From Carya illinoinensis (Eukaryota; Streptophyta; Magnoliopsida; Fagales; Juglandaceae), in the NCBI RefSeq assembly GCF_018687715.1, contig NC_056766.1:186001-250000 (forward strand): a stretch of DNA of 64,000 nt, given 5' to 3'. The notes under the pieces were generated by a model that had not been told where the DNA came from, ran no database searches, and worked only from the letters and a program-made list of their open reading frames with translations. The position numbers and the translations under genes were made by a program. Below, piece after piece: positions 24,151-34,604 of the stretch (positions are counted from its first letter, which is position 1; each line of letters starts with the position of its first letter).

Positions 24151-26097
24151 TGTTTCAATTTAAGTTATATCAGTTATGCTATGTTGTACGTCAAGTTATG
24201 ATTTAATTACTTATGAATTTGGTTATGCATTCATACTTTTACTGTCATCCATGCATCATTAGCCTGTATGCAAGTTTTTTGTTAACTTACTGAGATTTGT
24301 AATCAAATCTCATTGTGGTAGTCCCAACTACCATTTCCCCCGAATGTTAAATCTTGTTACAGGACCTAAAGGAGAATCAGGAGCTGATTAACTAGACACA
24401 GTTAACTGAGCAACGATGCGACGTCTTGTTAATATAGTAGTTAACGTAAATTACTACTTGTACGATAAAGTTGCATCTCCATATTTTTTGGATCATAAGT
24501 ATTTTGGACTAGTGTTGTGATCTTAGTTGTTCAATGGATCTTTATATATGAAGTATGTTTTAAGCATTTAGGATATTTTCAATTTAGTGCATAGTATTGT
24601 TAAAGAAAAAAAAAATTTATCCGCTGCAAATATTGCATAATATTAGATGCATGTTAGGAATATTGCATCTTATATGTCATGAACGGGGGTAGGTAACCTT
24701 GTGTTGTATGTCTCGACGTTTCAAGTGTCCGTTCGATCCCAAACAAAATTTAGGGGCGTCATACCAATGATTGGCAACGAAAGTTTTTCTTTAGCTTAAG
24801 TGATGGTTGGGAGTTCATACCTAGTGAAGCCAATTGCCTTGGAGGACAGATGGTTAGAGTCGTGTTCCTGATGACTGAGGTTTCAAAATTATCTTGTCCA
24901 ATCATGAGGAGGATCACCTTCATCTAGTGCAAGCTTGGGCAGAGGAGAACAACAATTCTACTTGGACGGACATCCTTATAACTCGTGCCAACATCAATAG
25001 GTTTGTGGTTTCACCTAGTAGGGCACATGTGTCTGGCCATTAGTTCTTGGGTACTTGGGTGCCCCTTCCCTATCTTGTGGTAGAAAAAGGGGATCGTCAT
25101 CGACAACGGAGGGCAAGAAAGCAAAGTAGACCCATCAAGAAATGCCCATTGCATATGCTAGGGTCAATCCTTCATATTAGTCTAGTTCCATGCAATGGGG
25201 CCCCCTTCCTCCTCCCTTGACGGGCAGTGAAGAAGATTTATCTTGTCCCCAAGCTACTTTGGTTGATTCCCTTGATGCTACTATGGCGCAAACTGAGGTT
25301 GACTTGGATACCGTGCTGGAGGCCAAGTTTTCCAGGTAGCCTGATAGTGAAGTCGTTCCCCCAATTCTCCTCTTTTATGGACTCGAGTTAAAGTTGTTGG
25401 CTCGGATGAGGACGACGTAGTTGTGTCCCTGGCTTTGGGTGGCGATGCCCTGATAAAGGGAGCTACATTCGCCACTTTGAGCTCATTTGTTGCCTCAACA
25501 ATTTTAGGGGGTGACCCCTGAAACTCTTGAAATTCCTTTTCTTTCCCAGGTGTTCTCACTCGAGACCTTCAAGGAATGATGGTAGCAGGGGCAAGGTGTC
25601 AATTCCCTTGTCGCCATTCAGTACTTCTCTGGTGGGAGATAGTGTACCTTTGCCCACTTTTCCTATCAAGGCTCTTTCGCTAAGGCCCCTCGAGCTTCGT
25701 CTGACTGAGTGGGCATCTATAATCTTGGGGTTTATCGGGCCTCGGCTGATCGGGCAGAACTAGTTACTCCTAATGTTTCTCTATCTTTGCCTGGTGTTTC
25801 TGTCTCTCCTCCTCCTCCTCCTCCTCTACGTTGTCGAGGTGATGGAGGTGAGATGAGTGGCTTCATGCCCTTTGCTAGTAGACGTTTCAATTTCTTAGGC
25901 CTTCATGGCTCCTCGAGTGCTCAGCCAAAGGTTTCACCTTAATCGGTGAGCGGCTGTAGAGAAGAAGCTGTCCAGGCCACTATACATAAGCTTTGAGGCA
26001 TTCTCTCCCAAGTAAGTTTGTTGTTCACACCTTTCTTTCTTTTGCCTCATTTCCTTTTGCTTCCTTTTTTTTTTTTACTCGTTCGTATTCTCAGGGC

Positions 26098-26328
26098 GTG
26101 GATCATTTGGTTGCCATCTTGGTTGATGATCAACTTGACATGGAGGAGGAAAATCATTCAATGCGTTATTTCATCGGACAGGATCATGGTGCTATTCTTG
26201 CTACTCGTGCCAAAAGGCAAGAGATGGCTGAGAATTTGTCTCGAGTTGAGTCTTACTCCCATTCTCTTGAAGACCAAGTTGTCTCCCTTCGTGAGCAGGT
26301 TGATGGGCTTAGGTTGGATTTGCCATGA
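26098..26328 (+). pseudogene. Coiled-coil tail of the gag-like protein
   Basis: The open stretch gives DHLVAILVDDQLDMEEEN, RAKRQEMAENLSRVESYSHS and LEDQVVSLREQVDGLRLDL. The heptad pattern of a coiled coil is clear from about residue 70 of the 111-codon frame. It lies downstream of decayed gag-like sequence and stops at 26326-26328. I cannot assign a precise function. Confidence 0.45.
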
Positions 26329-26647
26329 TCTCCGTGCTATATGGCAAGTTTGTACTGGTGAATAGTTGGTCTATTGAAGAAGATGCCCCTATCTTTCGTG
26401 CCATCTCCTTGTATTTGTCTATGAGGCTCCATAAGTCATGATACTTTTTCTTCACCTTCCCATCCTCATGGGGCGCCCTGCCTGTGCTTTGCAACTCTGC
26501 CTCAACCCTATCAACATGGCTGGGACCAACATCCTCTACCAATGCTTTGTTCCTCCTTCTAAGGATCTCATTTTCGCGCTGCACGTTTTCCAGTTCCAAT
26601 GTCACTATTTTCAACTTGTCCTCCAACTTTGCTGGCATGTTCTCCAT
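26309..26647 (-). pseudogene. Minus-strand coiled-coil ORF beside the plus-strand one
   Basis: A 112-codon open frame reads MENMPAKLEDKLKIVTLELE, then VQRENEILRRRNKALVED, DRVEAELQSTGR and KVKKKYHDLWSLIDKYKEMA. The charged heptads look like a real former coding sequence. The orientation is opposite to the coiled coil ending at 26328, so the two parts probably come from different insertions or an inversion. No domain name can be given. Confidence 0.4.
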
Positions 26648-26793
26648 GTTCGTAATTGATGCCTCCTGGTCCTTGGTTGCCTAGGATCGTGTATTGGTGT
26701 GCATGTGAAAGGCACATTAGTTTGTAGGAAATGAGATCTCACATTTGGCACTAATTTTTAATGACATGTTTCACACACTTACTCACCAGTAAC

Positions 26794-26974
26794 ATGCAAC
26801 CAAAGGAGAGAAAAAACCTAGTGTATAGAAACACTTTTGATGCTTAAGTCAGATGAATTAGGTGATATTTCTTATAGAATAAGGAAGGAAAGTTTTTCAT
26901 ACCTTACGAAGTGGCCATTGATAGATATTTATAGAGCGGAAGGATTCTTCCTTGTGCTTACGGATTATCAGATT
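26794..26974 (+). repeat. Right direct repeat (LTR-like)
   Basis: Partner of 20585-20767, with the TATA-like gatatttatagagcgg at the matching position. Confidence 0.6.
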
Positions 26975-27780
26975 GCTTCGAAGTCTGAAGCCACTGTTAG
27001 TCTCATGGTATACACTAATTTTTAATATTTTTACACAGCTATTAATTGAATTAATGAAAGGAGTATGGAGACTTGAGAGTGAGCCGTGATTCAATTGATT
27101 TGCTACTCAGCAAACTTGAGACCTGGATGAGATCCAGTCTGAAGCCAAGTGGTGGCCACGAGCACATTGCGGCACAAAGGGTGCCCGCATTTTGTTTTGT
27201 CAAGAAAAAGAGAGATGAAAAAATGCTTTACCTTACAAAAAGATATTTATAGTTGTAAATTGTGTAACTGTTATATAATTATTTTAAAAATAAATAAATA
27301 AAATATCAGAGTTATATAAAAAAATTAAATTTTTAATAATAAATTTTATTATTTTTTAAAACAATTATGCTATGATTATACTCTTCACAATTCAATGTAA
27401 ACAAACTTCCTCGGCAGTAAATTCGATTCCTCAGCGACGTTAGCGTAAAAGAGATCATGATAACCGACTGATACCGAGAACGAACCTCGTTCGCACGAAT
27501 TTTCGTGGAGGTAAAGACAAAAAAATAAAAATAAAAAATTCAATTTTTTTTTTAAAAAAAAAAAAAAGGGGGAATCGGTATCTTCTCCTACCCTACGACT
27601 GACTAGTTCCAAAACAGATCAGCTTTTGTGCATCATATAGACCTCCCAACCAAATTAGCATCAAACTTTCTCACGTCTCTTCCATATCTTGAGAACCAAA
27701 CTCACTTTGATCCATCGTCTTCAACATTTAACAACCCTAGGCTCTCTCCACCTTGGTCAAGCTCGCGCACACGCCACACC
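26975..27780. other. Intergenic sequence and 5' flank of the DUF6817-like gene
   Basis: AT-rich to about 27400, then more mixed. An A/T homopolymer pair (ttttttttttaaaaaaaaaaaaa) lies near 27545-27567. No confident TATA box was chosen. The frame upstream of the ATG at 27781 is open back to 27628 but contains no earlier in-frame ATG, only GTG. Confidence 0.5.
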
Positions 27781-29064
27781 ATGCCCTCTTCCTTTTCTAC
27801 CCCACCAACGACCCAAAACCACTACCTCCAGTGCCTTCTTGACTCTGCCCGCCCCTTTCTCCGTGGCGAGCTTGAATCAGTCGACAAGAATTTACCTTCG
27901 CTCGTCGCTGTCTTGCGCTCCGTTGGGGCCGGTGAGTGCTGGCACAAGCATGGCAGCTTCCTTGATCACCTCGTTGACATATACCGCATCCTCAAGATTT
28001 GGAAAGCACCGGACTCCGTGTGCCTTTGCGGCCTCTTCCACTCAGCTTACTCCAATTCTTACGTCAACCTCGCTATATTTGATCCCTCCACTGGCCGTGA
28101 CGTGGTTCGTGGCCACGTTGGAGAGGCTGCGGAGAGGTTGATCCACTTGTTTTGTGTAGTCCCAAGACAGCCTATCATTCACGATGATCTTTTATTCCGG
28201 TACTCGGATTCCGAACTCGTCGAACACCTCAGGCTTTCCGCGATATCTATGAGGAACGCCAAGGAGAAGGGGTTGTTCGATGAAGATGAGGGATGGAGGA
28301 AAAAGCTGCAGGCTCTTCTTCCGGCCGATGGGATTACTGTGAAGCACATCAAGACCGGGGAAGATGTTTTGCTTTCAAGAAGGGTGGTCGCAGTTTTCCT
28401 TTTGATGACCATGGCGGATTTCGGTGATCAAATTTTTGGCTTTCAAGATTCGCTATTTGATAACTTCGACGGTCGCCTCAATTTCTCAGGAAACAATTAT
28501 TTGGCTTTGTGGCCTGGCAATGGCAAGCCAGGGCTATGGCTGAATTCTGTATCGAGGATGGGAGCAATATACAATTTGATAGTGAGAGAGGAAGAGATTT
28601 TGAAGGAAAAGAGGAAAAAGGACGGTGACGCTGGTGTTGAGACTGATAGAGACGAGGATATTGGGCTTGTGGTGCCACCAGTTTTTGACAACTGTAGCAA
28701 GGTTTTGGATGCGGAGGAGCAAGTAGCCGCAATGGACTTGTATTGGGAAGTTGTTTGTGGCGTGTCTAAGAGTGGGTTAGAGAGGGCTGAGGAGTTGTTG
28801 TTGAGGTGTGTCCAAAAGAACCCTTTCGTTGGGGAGCCACATGTGGTGTTGGGTCAGGTTTATTTGACCAAAGGAAGGTTTGAGGAGGCTGAGAGAGAGG
28901 CTGAGAGAGGGCTGACCCTTATGCTGGAGTGGGGGCATCCATGGGATAAGAGGATGTCCTGGGAAGGATGGATTGCTTGGGCTAGAGTTTTGTTGATGAA
29001 GGCAAAGGAGAAGTCATGGCCACAGACTTCATGGGGCATTCTCAACTTGGGTCTTGTGAAGTGA
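27781..29064 (+). CDS. Conserved plant protein, DUF6817-like with TPR-like C-terminus
   Basis: A single-exon gene of 427 residues with no breaks. I start at the ATG at 27781 (context cacaccATGcc), the first in-frame ATG. From memory the central part matches the plant family named DUF6817: CWHKHGSFLDHLVDIYRIL, CLCGLFHSAYSNSYVNLAIF, VPRQPIIHDDLLFRYSD, LLPADGI, SRRVVAVFLLMTMADFGDQ and ALWPGNGKPGLW. His55, His57, His63 and His87 are spaced like metal-binding histidines of HD-type hydrolases, but a catalytic role is my inference. The last 110 residues (AMDLYWEVV...AEELLLRCV, GEPHVVLGQVYLTKGRFEEA) look like TPR helices. No signal peptide or membrane segment is evident, so it is probably cytosolic. 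A poly-A signal-like aataaa lies near 29118. The function is unknown. Confidence 0.9.
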   Translation: MPSSFSTPPTTQNHYLQCLLDSARPFLRGELESVDKNLPSLVAVLRSVGAGECWHKHGSFLDHLVDIYRILKIWKAPDSVCLCGLFHSAYSNSYVNLAIFDPSTGRDVVRGHVGEAAERLIHLFCVVPRQPIIHDDLLFRYSDSELVEHLRLSAISMRNAKEKGLFDEDEGWRKKLQALLPADGITVKHIKTGEDVLLSRRVVAVFLLMTMADFGDQIFGFQDSLFDNFDGRLNFSGNNYLALWPGNGKPGLWLNSVSRMGAIYNLIVREEEILKEKRKKDGDAGVETDRDEDIGLVVPPVFDNCSKVLDAEEQVAAMDLYWEVVCGVSKSGLERAEELLLRCVQKNPFVGEPHVVLGQVYLTKGRFEEAEREAERGLTLMLEWGHPWDKRMSWEGWIAWARVLLMKAKEKSWPQTSWGILNLGLVK

Positions 29065-29838
29065 AGTGCTTCTTCAGTGTGTGCTGCAGCCTTAAAAGAT
29101 TTGGATTTGCCCGTCCAATAAATGAACTTCTGTTTACAGCCTTTTGTGTCTTCGAAGAAAGTGCCTCTGCAGTCAGCCTGCAAGCAACCATAAAATCTAC
29201 TAGCTTCTGCTTTCCTGAAGTAATAAAAACAGTGTGCTTTGTAAACCATTTCGTATATAAAATTTCATGGTTTCCCTTCTTGTGTTTTAAACGTTATCTT
29301 CTTAAGTTCAGCTGAGTTTAGTTAACACTCTTGTCTATGTCCCAGCAATTAATGGTGGCACCACCAAACAACTTGCCAACAACAACAACACAAAGAACTT
29401 CCCAATACATTAGTGTACTTTTCAAAATCCCGGAAAAATTAGTGTACTTGTCCCGGGTTAAAAAAATTAGAATTATTCAAAAAGCAGAAATGTTCGAACA
29501 CTACCAAGAAGATAATCAATATGTGGTTGCAACATACGTCGCGGCAGAATAAAAAATGTAGGCAGAACTGTGAAATTGATATTTTACACTTTCCGCCTCA
29601 AGAAATGGGTGACAGATCTTATTAAGAAAACCAAGAAAATTTGATTGAAATCTGACTAAGAATTGTGAAAATAAAAAGCGTTAATGCTGTTTCTCCAGAA
29701 CCTCCCAAGTCGAAACCCCTCGCCCCCGAGCTCTACCATGGTTTATCTATCTACTTTTTGTGTCCCACCCTTCTTGGAGTTCAATGTAATTTATCCCTCC
29801 TACAATGTGGGATTGGTAATGTTTAGGTGGTGGCATTA
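29065..29838. other. 3' flank of the DUF6817-like gene and intergenic sequence
   Basis: Contains the probable 3' UTR and then unassigned sequence up to the ggaaa duplication at 29839-29843. Short open frames here resemble nothing known. Confidence 0.5.
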
Positions 29839-29843
29839 GGAAA

Positions 29844-30081
29844 TGAAACGAAGTATGATGAAGTGTATATTTCATTCACTTTTGAGAGATTGTACATAGC
29901 GGTGAAATATATACATGAAAGGGAATATAATGTAATCTCATGAATTGTAGGATATGAGATCATTGTACAGCAGCAAAGGAATAAACTGCTTGATCTACTA
30001 TGGTTGAATATCTTTATTACAGATTGCTTGGCCATGATTTTCTTAGTAGTGATTCTCAGCTTGAGCAATGGTATGCTGACA
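29844..30081 (-). repeat. 3' LTR of Copia element 2
   Basis: On the minus strand it begins TGTCAGCATACC and ends CGTTTCA. The purine tract GAAGGGGAA immediately precedes it, as expected for the polypurine primer. Confidence 0.9.
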
Positions 30082-30174
30082 TTCCCCTTCAAGCTAAACA
30101 GGGGTGAGCACACGGTAAGCTTGTGACAAAGTGTGGAAATTTTGGTGCAACAAGTGGCTTAGTAAGAACATCAG

Positions 30175-30450
30175 TCATTGATCCTTACCAAAAATGAAAT
30201 GAATCACAAGTTGTCGATGAGTAACATGTTCAAGCACAAAGTGGAAATCAATAGCAACGTGTTTGGTGTGGACATGAAAGATGGGATTGACAGAGAGGTA
30301 GGTTGCACCAATGTTATCATACCAAAGAATGGGAGGCTTGGGAAGAAAAATTTGGAGTTCCTTTAGGAGAGCTTGTAAATAAATTAGTTTCGCAATGGAG
30401 TTCGCAAGAGCTCGATACCCAGCTTTAGTGCTCGAACGAGCCACTGTTTG
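30175..30450 (-). pseudogene. RNase H of Copia element 2
   Basis: The minus-strand frame gives VARSSTKAGYRALANSIAKL, LWYDNIGATYLSVNP and HTKHVAIDFHFVLEHV, the standard Copia RNase H blocks. Several family-conserved residues have changed (SSTEAEYR to SSTKAGYR). Confidence 0.85.
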
Positions 30451-30699
30451 TTGTTTCTTAGACCTCTATGATATGAGATTGGTGCCAAAATAAATTAGAT
30501 ATCTGCTAGTAGAACGGCAATTATTAAGACACCCAGCCTAATCAGCTTCAGAAAATGCTTGTAAAATGGGAGTAGAATCAGGTCAAATGTGAAGGCCATG
30601 AGAGGATGTCAAATGAATATATCGAAGAATTTGCTTGACAGCCTTCCAATGATTGACCGTAAGATGCTGTATGTATTGAAAAACTCGATTTATAGCGTA

Positions 30700-31690
30700 A
30701 GAAATATCAGGTCAGGTTAATATAACATATTGCAAGGCACCAATTGTGCTGCGATATAAAGTTGGATCTGAGAAGGCTTCACTATCAAACAAATAGAGTG
30801 GTTGAGCAAAGGACATAAGGGTGGGAACAGGCTTTGCATTGTGTCTGTTTGTTCTTTGTAAAATGTTCATAATATAATGAGAATGAGATAGAAAAGTCCC
30901 ATCAGAGTGATGATGAGTTTCAAGACCTAGAAATACACTCAAAGTATCCCAAATCCTTGATAGGAAGATCACAATGCAGCTATGCAAGGAAAGTCGTGAT
31001 TGGCAACTGAGAAGAATTAGTGATAAGTATGTCGTCAACATAGATTAAGAGAAAAGGTTCCACATTGTTGTAATGATATAGAAATAGAGAGGGATCGGCC
31101 TTGGAAGCATGAAAACCCAACTCAAGGCATCGTTGGCTCAATCTAGAGAACCAAGCAAGAGGTGCTTGCTTAAGACCGTAAATGGCTCGATTCAATTTAC
31201 AGACGTGATAGGGGTATTGAGTATGAATGAAGCCTTACGGCTGAGCCATGAAAACAGACTCCAAGAGCTCACCATGCAAGAAGGCGTTCCATACATCCAA
31301 CTACAGATGGGCCATCGACTTGAGTCAACTATGGAGAGAACCAACTAAATGGTTTAAGGCTTGATGATTGGGCTATAGGTCTCTGTATAGTAAGACGAGG
31401 TTGCTGAGTGTAGCCTTTAGCGACGAGATGTGCCTTGTGGTGCTCAATGGTGCCATCAGTTTGTCATTTGAGTTGAAAAACCCATTTGGAATCGACCACA
31501 TTCATGGACAGATGATAAGGAACCAAACTCCAGGTGTGATCTGCATGAGAGCATCAAATTCAAAATTCATAGCTTGGTGCCAAGAAGTGTCTTTGAAGGC
31601 AGTAGTGAAGGAAGTGGGTTCCAAAATAGGGGATAAATCGGTAGCAGCAACCATTGTGAGAGGTGGATAAGCGATATTGCCATCAGAGAA
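30700..31690 (-). pseudogene. Reverse transcriptase of Copia element 2
   Basis: Fragments in changing frames include SKWVFQLK, DGTIEHHKAHLVAKGYTQ, AIYGLKQAPLAWF, LYVYHYNN-like phrases and the catalytic LIYVDDILIT near 31030, then VFLGLETHHHSDGTF. The YVDD box survives, but the protein is interrupted at many points. Confidence 0.85.
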
Positions 31691-31693
31691 GAT

Positions 31694-32960
31694 CTATAGC
31701 TTGATGATTTTGTTCTTGAGTCGAGTGCACATGGAATGAGTTGCATGAGCAGGTGGTGGAGGTGGAGTGCAGACTGTTGATGCTTGTTGAGTGTAATGAG
31801 CTGGAGATGTCAAATGTGCAGGAAAAGTTGGTTGAAGAGAGAAGCGTGCATGTGGGGAAGAAGATGATGTAGGCACGTGACTATGATGAGTTGAATTTTG
31901 AACAAGCCGTGGCCTTGTGGACTGTGAAGGCCGAGACCCAAAATTTGAAACAATAGATTGTACTTGCAAAAGAGAAGAAAGTAAAACAAAAGATTGGTCC
32001 GTAGTGGCACCACCAGTTAGTTTTGACGGGTTCTCTTTGAAAGGAAACTGTAACTCATCAAATTGGACATCTTTGGAGATGTAAAGTTGACTACTAGTCT
32101 AATGAAAACACTTGTAGCCTTTATGAGAAGGGTTGTAGTCAAGAAAAATGCACATTTTGGATCTAAAGTCCAATTTGTGAGAATTATATGGGTGCAAGTA
32201 AGGCCAATAGGCACATCCAAAAGTATTGAAAATTTGTATTTGGGACTAGTGGGAGACATGTAAAAAAGAGGAGACTAATTTTTAAGAATAGGAGACGAAA
32301 GATGATTAATGAGGAAGTAGGCAGTTTGAAAAGCATCAGTCCAATATTTTCGAGGAACACTTGCATGGGCCTTGAGGGAAAGACTGGTCTCAACAATATG
32401 ACGATATTTACGTTCGACGGAGCCATTTTGTTCATGGGTATGAAGACAAGTCAATCGGTGAAAAATACCTATTGATCGAAAATAAGTGTTGAGACGACAA
32501 TATTCCCTTCCCCAATCAATTTGAATCATTTTAATTTTGTGGTCAAATTGACACTCAAGAAGCATTTGAAAATTGTAAAAAGTGCGCTCAACATTAAATT
32601 TATGAATCCAAGGAAAAAACTAAGTGAATTTATTAAAATCATCAACCAATATCACATAACAGTGGTATCCATCCACAGAAGGAAAATGGGAGGGTCCCCA
32701 AACATCTGAGAAAATGAGATCTAGAACATGAGAGGACTTAGATGAAGATAAATAAAAAAGGAATTTTGTGACTTTTTGCTTGTTGGCGTGAGTCACAAAT
32801 AGAATCAACTTTATTATTAGAAATAGAGAGTTTATTAGAAAATAAAATATGACAAACTAAATGGAAAGAGAGATGGTCAAGTCTGCAGTGCCAAGTTTCA
32901 AGAGATGATCTCTCCCCAAGAAAAGCAACTTTAGAGGAAAGTGATGACGACTGTGGAGAC
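31694..32960 (-). pseudogene. Integrase region of Copia element 2
   Basis: On the minus strand the GAG-pre-integrase part (LETWHCRLDHLSFHLV) comes first. The core follows with LIFSDVWGPSHFPSVDGYHC, IDWGREYC and THEQNGSVERKYRHIVE, then the C-terminal region with FRSKMCIFLDYNPSHKGYKC read across frames. The DNG and DVWGP blocks carry substitutions. The HHCC zinc residues are partly lost. Confidence 0.8.
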
Positions 32961-32978
32961 AGAAGATACAGCCCATCT

Positions 32979-33503
32979 TTAGTTGGTCCGTGAAGCAGGA
33001 CATTCCCCATTCTGAGATCCTTGACATAGAAAAAAATGAGAGTGAAACTTAAAAAAGGCATTAATATCGAAAGTAAACTTACTTATAGAGATTATATTTT
33101 TTTGAATGGAATGGACATGTAAGAGTTGGTGTAAAAAGAAGGATTCAGGACAGGAAGAAATATGAAAAACACTCATGTGATGAATATTCAAACCTACTCC
33201 ATTGCCCATATGAATCTGATCAGATCCAGTATATTCATCAACTTGAAGATTTAGATTGGACAACTCAAAAGTATGATAATGAGTAGCAGCAGTATCAGGG
33301 TACCTAGCCTGATCAGTGGAACATTTGTTGGTAGTATACAAATGCTTGATATTGGTTAGATTGTTCGATTTCATAAGCATGGCCAAAGCGATGATAACAT
33401 TGCAATGCAGTGTGTCCAGACCGATTGCACATTTAGTAGGTGGGGCAGCTTCCATTGGGGGTGGAATTATATCTACCACATCCACGACCTCTAGAACGAG
33501 CAT
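32979..33503 (-). pseudogene. Protease and linker region of Copia element 2
   Basis: The motif reads YPDTAATHYHT where related elements have a D-S/T-G-A motif followed by H. The catalytic Asp is present, but Gly is replaced by Ala. The phrases HVHSIQKNIISISKF and FKFHSHFF are typical of the segment after the protease. The frame is intact for 174 codons. Confidence 0.7.
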
Positions 33504-34313
33504 TATTTTGATTGGAGTTCCTCGAGTTAGAATCTAAAACTTCAGAAGAAGGAAATGAGTTACGACCACGACCACGATTATTGTGGTTACGAGAAATTGT
33601 ATTGGCTGAAGCAGTGGCCAAATCAAGAGTTGCATGGTTGTTTTTTCAGATGAAGCTCATAATTAAGAAGATGGACGTAGACTTCTTGGAAAGACATTAA
33701 ATCAATTCGTGTGGTGAGGGACGTGATTAATGGATCATATTTAGGACCTAAACTTGCAAGTAAATAACTAACCAATTCATAGTCAATAAGAGGTTGGCCA
33801 ATGGCAGCCATAGTATCTCCATAGCTTTTCATTTTTTGAAAATAGGCTGGGATAAAAATAGTTCATGTCTTAGATGAATCAAGACTAAGTCCTGAGCTCA
33901 TGAGTCCTGAGTTCATGACATTGGCTCAAGACTGGAGAGAAAAAAGCTTGCTCCAAAGCAACCAAGACTTCATGAGATGTGTGTAGGCCAACATCTTGGG
34001 TGAGCACTTCTTCAAAAATGGATGAAATAAAGGTAGAGAGCAAGAAATTATCTTGCTGGTACCATGCAATATAGTCGGGATTTGGGGTTAAAATGGGAGA
34101 GGTACTGTCAAGTGTGGAAGTATAAATCATTCGTGGAGGTGGGATCCGAGAGCCATCAACAAAGGAAAATAATTGTTGCCTATTGAGATAAGGAAGAATT
34201 TGGGCTCGCCACAATAGATAATTGGTATGGGTGAGTTTTATGGAGATAAGATGAGAGATGTTGTTAAGAGGAAGAGTGGGTGAAGAAGTATGGTTACTTG
34301 AAGATGAAGCCAT
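33504..34313 (-). pseudogene. gag of Copia element 2
   Basis: It starts at the ATG at 34311-34313 (MASSSSNHTSS). HLISIKLTHTNYLLWRAQIL, SFVDGS and WYQQDNFLLSTFISSI are typical of the plant Copia gag domain of the UBN2 type. After a break it continues with YELVSYLLASLGPKYDPLIT and a Gly/Arg-rich stretch (NNRGRGRNS, RSRGRGCGR). A frameshift or deletion lies around 33835-33885. Confidence 0.85.
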
Positions 34314-34350
34314 GGTGAAGGAAAAAAAAAAAAGGAGTGGGTTTGTTATA

Positions 34351-34362
34351 GATGTGATACCA
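34351..34362 (-). other. tRNA primer-binding site of Copia element 2
   Basis: Directly after the 5' LTR on the minus strand is TGGTATCACATC, matching the start of the initiator-methionine-tRNA-type site TGGTATCAGAGC for the first eight bases. Confidence 0.75.
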
Positions 34363-34599
34363 TGAAACAGAATATGATGAAGGGTATTTTCATTCACTTT
34401 TGAGAGATTGTACATATCGGTGAAATATATACATGAAAAGGAATATAATGTAATATTGTGAATTGTGAGATGAGATCATTGTAAAGCAACAAAGGAAATA
34501 AACTACTTGGTCTACGATGGTTGAATATCTTTAGTGCAGATTGCTTGGCCATGATTTTCTTTGAAGTGATTCTCAACTTAAGCAATGGGTATCCTGACA
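34363..34599 (-). repeat. 5' LTR of Copia element 2
   Basis: On the minus strand it begins TGTCAGGATACC and ends TCTGTTTCA, which keeps the canonical TG...CA ends. Confidence 0.9.
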
Positions 34600-34604
34600 G
34601 GAAA

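Larger units (their letters stand above)
21853..24763 (+). mobile_element. Ty3-type solo LTR, 2.9 kb, with ccaat duplication
   Basis: The sequence runs from tgtaacagcccgttaaaa to aaatttaggggcgtcata, the start and end forms of long plant Ty3 LTRs. It is bracketed by the 5-bp duplication ccaat (21848-21852 and 24764-24768). No internal Gag-Pol region exists between the ends, so this is a solo LTR left by LTR-LTR recombination. The terminal dinucleotide is TA instead of CA. Inside are a 4-copy tandem repeat (22097-22259), CATGTCATGTTA-rich stretches and a cluster of acaacaactatgg repeats. The whole lies inside the gag-like element. Confidence 0.85.
20585..26974 (+). mobile_element. Decayed gag-like retroelement bounded by direct repeats
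   Basis: A direct repeat of about 180 bp occurs at 20585-20767 and 26794-26974, about 75-80% identical by eye. Both copies share gtgtatagaaacactt and tatagagcgga and could be the remains of LTRs. Between them lies gag-like sequence. Removing the solo LTR at 21853-24763 joins ...SYSHAN to DWQRKFFFSLSDGWEF, a phrase like the (W-K-R/N)-(F/Y)FFV-(W-E-F) block of plant gag or mobile-domain proteins. A coiled coil follows near 26200. Stops are frequent. No reverse transcriptase is seen, so the element was non-autonomous or is deleted. Confidence 0.5.
29844..34599 (-). mobile_element. Copia (Ty1) LTR retrotransposon 2, minus strand
   Basis: Two LTRs of 237-238 bp (34363-34599 and 29844-30081) and the 5-bp duplication ggaaa (29839-29843 and 34600-34604) define the ends exactly. 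On the minus strand the order is gag, protease, integrase, reverse transcriptase, RNase H. The LTRs differ at about 25-27 positions by eye (about 88-90% identical), so it is older than Copia element 1. The coding region is shattered by stops and frameshifts. The two elements belong to clearly different families. Confidence 0.95.

Noticed and set aside
27628..27780. 51-codon N-terminal extension of the DUF6817-like protein
   Set aside because: It begins with GTG, not ATG, and no in-frame ATG exists before 27781. Plant genes rarely start at GTG.
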